From the NCBI GenBank assembly GCA_003153035.1, contig PMBT01000165.1:633-39040 (forward strand): a stretch of DNA of 38,408 bases, given 5' to 3'. The notes beneath the pieces are model-generated. The model saw only the letters and a list, made by a program, of their open reading frames with translations. It made no database searches and was not told where the DNA came from. Below are positions 22,769 to 30,172 of this stretch, piece by piece. A program made the translations under genes and the position numbers. Position 1 is the first letter of the stretch; every line of letters starts with the position of its first letter. This DNA is from Opitutia bacterium (GTDB lineage: Bacteria; Verrucomicrobiota; Verrucomicrobiia; Opitutales; Opitutaceae).

Positions 22769-23224
22769 ATGCGTAGCATCATTCATTACACCAACCCCCG
22801 CAGCGCCAGCCTGCTGCCATCGCTCGGCTTCGGTAGTCCGTGGGCCGGGCTTGAAAGCGACATCGACCACTTGTTTGAAACCGCGATCTCCAGCTTTGCG
22901 GCACCGGCTTTCGACAACCATTTCCCGGTCGATCTGTACGAGGACAAGGACAACACCTACGTCCGGGCGGAACTTCCGGGCGTGAACCGCAGCGACATCA
23001 ATGTGGAGATGGTCGACGGCTACCTGACCATCAGCGCCACCCGGAAGAGCCTGGCCGGCGAGGGCAAGGGCGAGGAGACCTTCTCCTTCAGCCGCTCGGT
23101 CAGCATCCCGGAAAACGTGCAAAGCGACAAAGTCAGCGCCACCTGCGAAAACGGCGTCCTCACGGTCACCCTGCCGAAGCAGGAAGAGGCCAAGCCGAAG
23201 AAGATCGCCATCACGGTGAAATAA
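22769..23224 (+). CDS. Small heat-shock protein, Hsp20 family
   Basis: A 151-residue alpha-crystallin-type chaperone. The crystallin domain runs from PVDLYEDKDNTYVRAELPGV (53-72) through DINVEMVDGYLTISATRK to ENGVLTVTLPK, and the protein ends in KKIAITVK with an I-x-V-type anchor. The N-terminal arm is hydrophobic (SLLPSLGFGSPWAGLESDID). A good ribosome-binding site, AAAGGAG, lies 10 bases before the ATG. It holds unfolded proteins in the cytoplasm. A second, divergent Hsp20 gene follows after 46 bases. Confidence 0.95.
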   Translation: MRSIIHYTNPRSASLLPSLGFGSPWAGLESDIDHLFETAISSFAAPAFDNHFPVDLYEDKDNTYVRAELPGVNRSDINVEMVDGYLTISATRKSLAGEGKGEETFSFSRSVSIPENVQSDKVSATCENGVLTVTLPKQEEAKPKKIAITVK

Positions 23225-23270
23225 CCGTCCTGAACCCTGAACCAGAACCCAAAAGATCGGAGAATCTGCT

Positions 23271-23675
23271 ATGTCACTTATTCAGAATCTTGTACCAACA
23301 TTTACCCGCTTGCCGGCCAACCGCGAGGGCGGGCACGTCCGCTATCCCGAGCCGTCGGTAAAGCCTCTCCATGAGTTGAAAGAGACCGACGAGGCGTGGG
23401 GCTTGCAGGTGTTCCTGCCGGGCGTCGCCAAGGATGGACTCGAATTCACTGCGGAGGAGGGTCTGATTACCATCCGCGGCCGCCGTGAATGGAAGGCACC
23501 TGCGGGCTGGACGGTCCTTTACCGCGAATCGGCCGATGCGCCGCACGAGCTGATGCTGCGGCACGACAACACCATCAACGTGGAAAAGATCCACGCCGAA
23601 TTAAAGGATGGCGTGCTGCGCGTCTCGCTGCCAAAGGCCGAGGCCGTCAAGCCCCGCAAGATCGCCGTGAATTGA
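23271..23675 (+). CDS. Second small heat-shock protein, divergent Hsp20
   Basis: A 134-residue Hsp20-like protein. KPLHELKETDEAWGLQVFLP then GVAKDGLEFTAEEGLITIRG is the beta-sandwich start, and LKDGVLRVSLPKAEAVKPRK the end, as in the first protein. It lacks the long N-terminal arm, and WTVLYRESADAPHELMLRHD replaces the usual FSR-F-LP segment. The order and spacing suggest an operon of two sHsps that may co-assemble. RBS: CGGAGAA, 11 bases upstream. Confidence 0.88.
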   Translation: MSLIQNLVPTFTRLPANREGGHVRYPEPSVKPLHELKETDEAWGLQVFLPGVAKDGLEFTAEEGLITIRGRREWKAPAGWTVLYRESADAPHELMLRHDNTINVEKIHAELKDGVLRVSLPKAEAVKPRKIAVN

Positions 23676-23833
23676 GAGGACAGGGCCAACTGGAATTATA
23701 AGGCGGGGTCGGCCTGCATCGCCAATTCCTCGAAGGCCGGGCTGGACCCTGCTTTGATGCGTCGAGCTTGCTCGTGTAAATGGCACCCCGGGTTTGGCGT
23801 GGCCAGGTCGCAGCCGCCTGCAGCCGTCCCTGC

Positions 23834-24331
23834 TCAATTCAAGCGTGCGCTCGTGGCGGCGTCCGGCGTCAGGAGGATCAGTTCTTCCGCATGCGGCCCG
23901 ACACGAACCAGTACTGCGGACCGTGGTGCGGCACACGCCAGGAGGGTGTCGTCGTCGATTGTGCGGAAACTCCCGCTGGTTGGGGTCGTGTGAACCAAAG
24001 CAACCGTCGCGATCGAGACCACGATTCGGTCGCTCGCGAGCGCTTGTGTGCGGACAACTGCGCTGGCTGGAAACGCCGTGGTCCGGACGGAAAAATGACT
24101 TGCGATCGATGACCTGTTCGCGCGGTGGCCGGGCAGCAGGAACTCCCACGCAAAAGCGAAGATCACTCCCAGGGCCGCAACCGCGACGGAAATCCGCCTG
24201 AACCGCTGAACGCGGCGTCGGCGGCCGACGAGTCGCAGCGTTTCAACAAGCAGCGCCTCACGGAACCCCGTTGGCTCCGCGTCGGCCAGCACGTCGGCCA
24301 GCAGTTGGTTCCGGTCAGTCGGGCGACTCAT
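23834..24331 (-). CDS. Membrane partner of ECF sigma factor (putative anti-sigma)
   Basis: A 165-residue protein with a short cytoplasmic N-terminus (DRNQLLADVLADAEPTGFRE, 7-24), basic RRRRVQRFRR (37-46), one membrane helix (48-66) and a periplasmic C-terminus of ~95 residues with RTIDDDTLLACAAPRSAVLV. No zinc-binding anti-sigma (ZAS) motif is present. Its start overlaps the sigma gene by 17 bases, so the two are coupled; the anti-sigma role is inferred from that and the topology. I recall similar short proteins behind sigma genes in Opitutaceae. Confidence 0.65.
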   Translation of the reverse strand: MSRPTDRNQLLADVLADAEPTGFREALLVETLRLVGRRRRVQRFRRISVAVAALGVIFAFAWEFLLPGHRANRSSIASHFSVRTTAFPASAVVRTQALASDRIVVSIATVALVHTTPTSGSFRTIDDDTLLACAAPRSAVLVRVGPHAEELILLTPDAATSARLN

Positions 24332-24959
24332 GTTTCAATTCAGCCAGGAGGAGCTGCTTGAGATTTCGGCGGGCGCGTACCAGTCGAGACTCGATGGCTT
24401 TCTCGGATGTTTGGAGTTGTTGCGCGATCTCTCGTACGGACCGATGTTCGAAATATTTGAGTTCGAGCAGTGCGCGTTCCTCGACGGAGAGGCAGTGCAT
24501 ACTGTGCTCGAGCAGAATCCCCCAGTTCGCTTCGCGGTGGTCAGGGCTGGAAGCGGCGTGTTCGACGAGACTGTGCTGCGTGAAACGCTCCAGGAAGGCG
24601 AGGTAACGGCGGCGCTTGCGGCACTCGTCGGTTCGCGCACTGCGCGCAAGCACGGTGAGCCAGCTCCAGAAAGCAGCCTCGTCGGAGAACACCCGGATGT
24701 GTCGGACGACCCGGTGGAACGTTTCCTGGAGCGCGTCACGCGCGGCGTCTTCGTGGCCGGCAGTAACGACCAGGAGGTAGCGCGACAGTCGGTCAAAGTA
24801 GGCATCGTAGAAAACACGGTAGGCGGACTCGTCGCCAGCAGTCAACCTTCGGGTCAATACCGCGACATCAAGCGTGTCCCGAGAAACGCTGGCGTCCAAG
24901 GCAGCGCCATCCTCCGAGAACTTTGGATGGATATGCAACCGCTCGAAAGCGTCTGCCAC
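24315..24959 (-). CDS. ECF-type RNA polymerase sigma factor
   Basis: A 214-residue sigma-70-family factor. Region 2 (about 46-115) contains RVFYDAYFDRLSRYLLVVTA and DALQETFHRVVRHI; region 4 (about 156-205) contains LSVEERALLELKYFEHRSVR with the helix-turn-helix EIAQQLQTSEKAIESRLVRA. Regions 1.1 and 3 are absent, as in ECF factors, although the N-terminal extension of ~35 residues is unusual. It is the middle gene of a three-gene minus-strand operon, 16 bases after the secreted STN-like gene and overlapping the membrane partner. Confidence 0.9.
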   Translation of the reverse strand: MADAFERLHIHPKFSEDGAALDASVSRDTLDVAVLTRRLTAGDESAYRVFYDAYFDRLSRYLLVVTAGHEDAARDALQETFHRVVRHIRVFSDEAAFWSWLTVLARSARTDECRKRRRYLAFLERFTQHSLVEHAASSPDHREANWGILLEHSMHCLSVEERALLELKYFEHRSVREIAQQLQTSEKAIESRLVRARRNLKQLLLAELKHESPD

Positions 24960-24975
24960 GGATCACAAACTGTCC

Positions 24976-25644
24976 CTATTTCGTTCTTGGCGCATCCGGC
25001 TTGGGCGAAACTGGCGGCGTCCGCGCACTTAGCGCCCTGAGCACGTCGTCGATCGTCTGGAGCTGGTATTGATCGCCTACTCCGATCAGAAGCTGCGTGT
25101 CTTTATGGAAGCTCAGCTCGGGCGGGGCGGAAATGCCGAGCATTCTCCAGCTCGTTTGAATCGCCGTGGTAATATCGTCGACCGTCAATCCTCGATCCAG
25201 AAAAGGCGTCAAGAGGTAGAATCGAGAAACCCTCGGAGGCGAGGGTGGACCGTCGACGAAGAAATACCAAATCGAGCTATCCGACGCGGCGCCTTGCGTC
25301 CTAAAGCCGAATTTGTCGGTGAAGACGCCTTGGGGAGATTGCTCATGTGAATTGCTGGCCGCCTCGAGTGCCTGAAACAACTCAGCAACATCCACGCCTT
25401 TCATCTTGAGTGGCGGCAACTTCAGGCTGGCGAATCTGTTTGGCACGACCGTGTTCAAAGGTCGTCCCGATGACTTCTCGATGGCCGCCACGAGCTCGTT
25501 GGGCGATCCGCCCGGGAAATCGAGGTTAAACTTCGTGAGGGCCGGCGGCGCGACTTGAAGCGTCGGCGGACTCATCTCCTGGCTGGATGCCGGAGTAGCG
25601 AGGAGCGCGGCCAGGCAAAGACCAAGGTGGGAGAGGTGTTTCAT
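24976..25644 (-). CDS. Secreted protein resembling an STN/secretin N-domain
   Basis: A 222-residue protein with a signal peptide (MKHLSHLGLCLAALLATPAS). Residues ~38-95 read FNLDFPGGSPNELVAAIEKS, then SLKLPPLKMKGVDVAELFQA. This beta-alpha-beta pattern is like STN or secretin N-terminal domains (F-f----l-evl--l---sg-ni-------v-l-l-nv---eaL--l). A second half has LDRGLTVDDITTAIQTSW and QLLIGVGDQYQLQTIDDVLR, perhaps a second such fold. It is the first gene of the sigma operon. A periplasmic sensing role is possible but inferred. Confidence 0.6.
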   Translation of the reverse strand: MKHLSHLGLCLAALLATPASSQEMSPPTLQVAPPALTKFNLDFPGGSPNELVAAIEKSSGRPLNTVVPNRFASLKLPPLKMKGVDVAELFQALEAASNSHEQSPQGVFTDKFGFRTQGAASDSSIWYFFVDGPPSPPRVSRFYLLTPFLDRGLTVDDITTAIQTSWRMLGISAPPELSFHKDTQLLIGVGDQYQLQTIDDVLRALSARTPPVSPKPDAPRTK

Positions 25645-25737
25645 AGTAGAATACTTCGTTCGTGTTCTCTTAGGTACACGACAGCCACCGCAATATCCTT
25701 CGCGAAATCTCAGGATGGTTCGCTGAAACTCGTGCTA

Positions 25738-26277
25738 CTAATGGAAATCGAGCAGCTCGATGTCGAACACCAGCGACGCTTTCGGCGGAATCACCGGGGG
25801 GCGTCCATTGGCGCCGTAGGCGAGCCACCACGGGATAATGACGGTGCGCCGTTCGCCCCGCTTCATCTCGACCAGGGTCGCGTCCCAGCCCGGGATCACC
25901 TTGCCAATGCCCACCTGGAAAACCAGCGGCTGGCGGCGATCGTAACTGCTGTCGAACTTCGCGCCGTCGCGCAGCAGGCGGCCCTCGTATTGAACCGTGA
26001 CCTGCTGTCCGCGCCGCGGCGTCGCCTCGCCGGCGCCCGGCGCCCGGATGATATAGCGCAGGCCCGAGGGGCTCACGGTGGCGGTGGGGAATTTGTCGGC
26101 AAGCATCGCGGCCTCCTCCGTGCTCAGCTGGGGCGTCTGCGACGTGTCCAGGGCCGCGCGCATGTACTTGCTGGCTGGTTCGCCGGGATTCTGGCGGGTG
26201 AGAATGCCTGATCGCGCGACAATGGCGATGGCGACCAGGACGACCGCGAGGAGGATGAAAACGTGGAGGCTGCGCAT
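25738..26277 (-). CDS. FKBP-type peptidyl-prolyl isomerase, membrane-anchored
   Basis: A 179-residue protein from the ATG at 26277. The N-terminus MRSLHVFILLAVVLVAIAIV is an uncleaved anchor or signal. The FKBP domain covers about 70-178: GLRYIIRAPGAGEATPRRGQ, VTVQYEGRLLRDGAKFDSSY, VIPGWDATLVEMKRGERRTV, PWWLAYGANGRPPVIPP and LVFDIELLDF. It is closer to the standard FKBP than the copy at 17093. Upstream in-frame starts are TTG and overlap the DUF167 gene. It follows that gene closely, so the two may share a transcript. Confidence 0.92.
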   Translation of the reverse strand: MRSLHVFILLAVVLVAIAIVARSGILTRQNPGEPASKYMRAALDTSQTPQLSTEEAAMLADKFPTATVSPSGLRYIIRAPGAGEATPRRGQQVTVQYEGRLLRDGAKFDSSYDRRQPLVFQVGIGKVIPGWDATLVEMKRGERRTVIIPWWLAYGANGRPPVIPPKASLVFDIELLDFH

Positions 26278-26327
26278 GGTGGTGGTGACGCGGACGAATC
26301 TATGGCCCGCACCCCCGTTCGCCAATC

Positions 26328-26636
26328 TCAACTTTTCCCGGCCAATCGCCGCTGAACCTCGGCCCGGGTCAACCCGTCGATGCGCACGACCTTCTGCCGC
26401 GACTTGTCGCCGCGCACCAGGACCACCGCCCGCCGCGGCAGCCCAAGCTGGTCCGCCAGAAAATCCGTGAGTGCCGCGTTGGCGCGTCCGTCAAGCGCGG
26501 GCGCCTGCACCTTCACCTTGAGCGCATCGCCGAGCCAGCCAACCACCTCGTCCCGCGAGGCGTTGGGAATGACCTTGAGTCCCAGCGTGCAGCCAGCGAG
26601 GCGCTGCCCAGGCCCGGACTGAAGAGGCACCGGCAT
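26328..26636 (-). CDS. DUF167 (YggU-family) protein
   Basis: A 102-residue protein. LGLKVIPNASRDEVVGWLGD, LKVKVQAPALDGRANAALTD and VLVRGDKSRQKVVRIDGLT cover the complete DUF167 domain; the family function is unknown. I selected the ATG at 26636 over a GTG five codons upstream. Confidence 0.9.
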   Translation of the reverse strand: MPVPLQSGPGQRLAGCTLGLKVIPNASRDEVVGWLGDALKVKVQAPALDGRANAALTDFLADQLGLPRRAVVLVRGDKSRQKVVRIDGLTRAEVQRRLAGKS

Positions 26637-26695
26637 TCTCAAAGCGTGCACCCGATTGGCGCCGCCAGTAAAGGCCGGAACGACGTCGGCAGTTA

Positions 26696-26712
26696 GTAAC
26701 GCAATGCGTTAC
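26696..26712. promoter_or_regulatory. Perfect operator-like palindrome
   Basis: GTAACGCA (26696-26703), a single A, and TGCGTTAC (26705-26712) form a perfect 17-base palindrome 60 bases upstream of the DUF167 start. It resembles an operator for a small HTH repressor, but no such gene is adjacent. Confidence 0.5.
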
Positions 26713-26798
26713 AAACCTCTCAATCTGGGGTTGATGGAAAGGCGAGCGGCGCCAAACGGCGCGGAATGAGGGCGGGGCATCGGCGGCCCGACGAGCCT

Positions 26799-26834
26799 GA
26801 ACCCTGAACCCTAAACTCCGAACCCTAAACCCTG
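26799..26834. repeat. Telomere-like heptamer repeat
   Basis: A run of GAACCCT/AAACCCT-like heptamers, slightly degenerate, lies just after the stop of the cystathionine synthase-like gene. A shorter relative occurs at 23230-23250, also just after a stop codon. Confidence 0.6.
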
Positions 26835-26842
26835 TTCCCGCC

Positions 26843-28411
26843 TCAGCCTAGCGCCTCGGCCAGGGCTGCGATGATATCCTCCACCGGTTCGCTGCCAATG
26901 GACAGGCGCAGCAGTTCGGGATCGATGCCGTTGGCCGCCAGCTCGGCCCGGCCAGCCGCGTTCTTCACAAGGTCGTAATGGGCGATGTAAATGAACGGGG
27001 AAATCAGTGAGTTCTTCATGCCGAAGCTCGGCCCCTTCGGCAGGCGCACGGCGTCGTAGAATTCCGCCAGCGGCGTCTTCAGGGTGAAACTGAGCATGCC
27101 GCCGACCGTGCCAGGCGCGCGGGCGATCCGGAGGTAATTGGCGCGCGACTCCGGAGAAAGGGGCCAGTAAACTCGCTTCACTTTGCGATGCGCCTCAAGG
27201 AACGAGACGATCCGGAGCGTCGCGGCATTGAGTCCCGCCATGAAGTCTTCGTAGCCGCCGATTTCCGCCGCGAGCCGCGCCAGGTCGCGCGGATAGACCG
27301 GCTCCAGCTTTTGCGCGATGGCCCCGCGAAGCGCGGCGGCGTCGGGCCCGGCGGGATTCACGGCGACGAGTCCCGCCATGATGTCGCCGTCGCTCGCGGC
27401 AAACTTGGTGAGGCTGTTGACGACCACGTCGGCGTAGGCCAGCACGTCGACGCAGAAAAGTGAGGCGATGCTCGGGTCGAGGATGAGCCTGGCCCCGTGC
27501 CGGCGGGCGAGACCAGCCAACGCGGGCACATCGGGAGTCTGGATCAGCGGATTGGTCGGCGTTTCGGCGAAGATGCCGGCGATGCGGCCGCCGTGCTCTG
27601 CGAAAAGCCGTTCGAGCGCCGCTTGATCAGACACACCATAAAGGTGGACGTAATCGCACGCCGGATCGGGCGTGAATCGTTTGAGGAGGGAGATCGTGTC
27701 GCGATAAAGCCAGCCAAGCTGGACCCAGATTGTGCGATCGCGGGCGGCCTGCAACTCGGTCACCGCGCGAAAGGTGGTATAGATGGCGTTCATCCCGCTG
27801 CAGGCATGGAAGAGGTCGGCGTCGCCGGTGGCCGGCAGAGCGCAGCGCAGCACACGCTTGATCTCGGCGGAAGCGTCACCGACAAACAGCGGCTCGGGTT
27901 CGGCGGCCGGCAGGACGCCCAGCTGAACCAGGATATCCTCGGCTTGGCGCGACCCCAAGAACATCCCGGTATGCTGGAGAAAGCTCTTAGCCTCGCCGGC
28001 GAGTTCGGGATTCTCCGGATGGGAGGCGCCATGCAGGCCGAGCGGCCCTGCCAGCGGTGAGCCTGGTCGAACCGAGCCTGACGAAGGGTTGGTGGCGAAC
28101 GGTGTGATCGCGGTGCCGTGGCTGTGCGCGGAACTGGCGAGGTGCGCGGTGAGTTCGGCCGCGCTACGCTCCGAGGTGGTCAGCCATAATGTCCGGCCGG
28201 CGAGACCGTGCTGACGGGTCAGGTGCTCCGTGAGTTGCCGCAGGCGCGGATGCAGCACGAAGCGCGGATAGCCGGAGCCAATGTGGCGGGTGACGGCGGG
28301 GTCCTTCTCCTCGTAGCCGATCAGATCACGCATCGTGGGCAGGCTGACCGACACGGCATGGAGGCGATCCGGGATGCGGCGGCCGAGCGGCAGGTGGTGG
28401 AAGACGGACAT
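26843..28411 (-). CDS. Cystathionine gamma-synthase-like PLP enzyme with long N-terminal domain
   Basis: A 522-residue Cys/Met-metabolism PLP enzyme. The catalytic part (about 150-522) has FHACSGMNAIYTTFRAVTEL, AETPTNPLIQTPDVPALAGL and VVNSLTKFAASDGDIMAGLV, with PLP lysine 336. The ~150-residue N-terminal domain (SVSLPTMRDLIGYEEKDPAV, GYPRFVLHPRLRQL) resembles fungal STR2/MET7-type cystathionine gamma-synthases rather than the 390-residue bacterial enzyme. It probably joins an acylated homoserine, the MetX product, with cysteine or sulfide. Residues ~102-122 (bases 28046-28108) are low-complexity and look like a captured dispersed repeat. Divergent from the exonuclease gene with an 86-base gap. 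Confidence 0.85.
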   Translation of the reverse strand: MSVFHHLPLGRRIPDRLHAVSVSLPTMRDLIGYEEKDPAVTRHIGSGYPRFVLHPRLRQLTEHLTRQHGLAGRTLWLTTSERSAAELTAHLASSAHSHGTAITPFATNPSSGSVRPGSPLAGPLGLHGASHPENPELAGEAKSFLQHTGMFLGSRQAEDILVQLGVLPAAEPEPLFVGDASAEIKRVLRCALPATGDADLFHACSGMNAIYTTFRAVTELQAARDRTIWVQLGWLYRDTISLLKRFTPDPACDYVHLYGVSDQAALERLFAEHGGRIAGIFAETPTNPLIQTPDVPALAGLARRHGARLILDPSIASLFCVDVLAYADVVVNSLTKFAASDGDIMAGLVAVNPAGPDAAALRGAIAQKLEPVYPRDLARLAAEIGGYEDFMAGLNAATLRIVSFLEAHRKVKRVYWPLSPESRANYLRIARAPGTVGGMLSFTLKTPLAEFYDAVRLPKGPSFGMKNSLISPFIYIAHYDLVKNAAGRAELAANGIDPELLRLSIGSEPVEDIIAALAEALG

Positions 28412-28497
28412 GCGCGGGGGCCAACAGACGGTTTTCCCGCCTTCAAAGCAATCCCAAGGTTGAAAGCCTGACCCAGAAACGCAAATTAGGGGTGCGC

Positions 28498-29256
28498 ATG
28501 AAACTCATCTCGTGGAACGTGAACGGTGTCCGGGCTGTCTTGAAAAGGGACCTGCTCAAAGTCCTGGCGGCGGCGAAGGCCGACGTCTTCTGCCTGCAGG
28601 AAATCAAGTGCCAACCCGGCGACGTGCAGCACGTCGCGTGGCCAAAGGGCTGCGAGCCCGTGTGGAATCCGGCGCAAAAGAAGGGCTACGCGGGCACGGC
28701 GATGTTTTTTCGCGAGAAGCCCGGCGCAGTGATCTTCGGAATCGGCGCGGCCGGGCATGACACCGAGGGCCGCGTGATCACCGCGGAGTTTCCCGACTTG
28801 TGGCTGGTGACCGTCTACACCCCGAACTCGCAACGCGGACTCACGCGGCTCGATTACCGCGTGAAGGAGTGGGATCCCGCGTTCCTGAAATACCTCCGGA
28901 GGCTGGAAAAGAAGAAGCCGGTGGTGTTCTGCGGCGACCTCAATGTCGCGCACACCGAAATCGATCTGGCGAATCCCAAGACGAACCGGCGCAACGCCGG
29001 GTTCACCGACGAGGAACGGCAGAGTTTCAGCGGCCTGCTGGCTGCCGGGTTCATCGACACGTTCCGCGAATTCGAGAAAGACGGCGGGCACTACACCTGG
29101 TGGAGCCAGATGGCCAGCTGCCGCGCGCGGAACATCGGGTGGCGCGTCGACTATTTCGTCATCTCGGCCGCGCTGCGTCCGCGGTTGCGGCGCGCGTGGA
29201 TTTCGCCCGAAATCCTCGGCAGCGACCACTGCCCGGTCGGCATCGAGATCGACTGA
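28498..29256 (+). CDS. xth: Exodeoxyribonuclease III / AP endonuclease
   Basis: A 252-residue enzyme of the ExoIII/APE1 family, acting in base-excision repair by cutting at abasic sites. Metal- and phosphate-binding motifs are in order: MKLISWNVNGVRA, FCLQEIKC (Glu36-type ligand), VTVYTPNSQRG, PVVFCGDLNVAH, DTFREF, WRVDYFVIS and LGSDHCPVGIEID with the catalytic Asp-His. The ATG at 28498 follows an AGGGG ribosome-binding site; a GTG two codons earlier is also possible. The CinA-like gene follows after 46 bases. Confidence 0.96.
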   Translation: MKLISWNVNGVRAVLKRDLLKVLAAAKADVFCLQEIKCQPGDVQHVAWPKGCEPVWNPAQKKGYAGTAMFFREKPGAVIFGIGAAGHDTEGRVITAEFPDLWLVTVYTPNSQRGLTRLDYRVKEWDPAFLKYLRRLEKKKPVVFCGDLNVAHTEIDLANPKTNRRNAGFTDEERQSFSGLLAAGFIDTFREFEKDGGHYTWWSQMASCRARNIGWRVDYFVISAALRPRLRRAWISPEILGSDHCPVGIEID

Positions 29257-29302
29257 CGCGGCGGCCCGGGCCTCCGCCAATAGAATCCTCCAGTCTCCCG
29301 CC

Positions 29303-29791
29303 ATGAGCGATCTCAAAGAACTATTGCTCCGGCCGCCGCGGCTGACGCTGGCCGTGGCGGAGAGCCTCACGTGCGGCCACCTGCAGGCGCAGATTGGGGC
29401 AATCTCGGGGGCCTCGGATTTTTTTCTGGGCGGGATCACCGCCTACACCCTGGAGCAAAAAGTGCGGCACCTCGGCGTGGACCGCGCCCAGGCCGAGCCG
29501 GTCGCGGCGGTTTCAGCCGAAGTCGCCAGGCAGATGGCGCGCGGGGCGTGTGCGTTTTTCGGCAGCGATCTCGCGCTGGCGACGACCGGCTATGCCGAAC
29601 CGGCGCCGGCGCGCGGCGTGCGGCAGCCGCAAGCGTACTGGGCACTGGTGCACCGGCAGGCCGACAACAGCGAGGTGGTGCACCACGGTTGGGTGGAGCA
29701 ACCCGGGGCGACGCGCGTGGAGATGCAGGAAGCGGTGGCCGCGGCGGCGCTGGCTGCGTTGGTGGGGTTTCTGCGCGAGTTCCGCGGATAG
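29303..29791 (+). CDS. Stand-alone CinA C-terminal domain protein
   Basis: A 162-residue protein covering only the CinA C-terminal domain, which in PncC deamidates nicotinamide mononucleotide. LTLAVAESLTCGHLQAQIGA (15-34) and SDFFLGGITAYTLEQKVRHL (38-57) are clear. The substrate-site segment usually reading GITGIAGP is ATTGYAEP here, and AES-TgG has become AESLTCG, so activity is not certain. The N-terminal MoCF-like domain of full CinA is missing. It lies 46 bases after the exonuclease gene and is probably cotranscribed. The start is the first ATG after the exonuclease stop in this frame. Confidence 0.85.
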   Translation: MSDLKELLLRPPRLTLAVAESLTCGHLQAQIGAISGASDFFLGGITAYTLEQKVRHLGVDRAQAEPVAAVSAEVARQMARGACAFFGSDLALATTGYAEPAPARGVRQPQAYWALVHRQADNSEVVHHGWVEQPGATRVEMQEAVAAAALAALVGFLREFRG

Positions 29792-30172
29792 CATTCGGCG
29801 GAAGCTCCCTGTTCGGACGAATCCGTCGGCAGATCTGAGCCGGATCCAGGCATCGAAGGAGGAGGGTCGAGGGTCGGGTGGCCTCAATCCCGCGGATGGT
29901 CCGCGCGACCCATCCGCGACCAGGCGCGGCCACCCCGGATCGGATTCTCGTCACTCGCCGCTCGACTGCATGCTTCCGGCTGAGCGGTCGCCGGGGGCCG
30001 TGAGGCCCCTGATTCATTGTCAACTATTAGTTGACAATGGCCGATTCGCCGGGTGTTCCCGCCGAACACCGGTTTAAACCGAAAAGGCACCGTCGGCGGC
30101 GCACCGGAGCGATCCACCATCATCAGTCCACCGGTCGCCCGGAATCAGGAAACAGCCACGGCTCCGCGCAAC
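29792..30172. other. Intergenic region with 25-base perfect palindrome
   Basis: The only clear structure in this 380-base gap is a perfect palindrome at 30015-30039: arm CATTGTCAACTA, one central T, arm TAGTTGACAATG. No T-run follows. It could be an operator or a hairpin between the convergent cinA-like and SYLF genes. No gene or RNA is recognised in the rest. Confidence 0.6.

Noticed and set aside
29884-30123. Small minus-strand frame over the 25-base palindrome
   Set aside because: No motif, no ribosome-binding site, and it spans repeat-like DNA.
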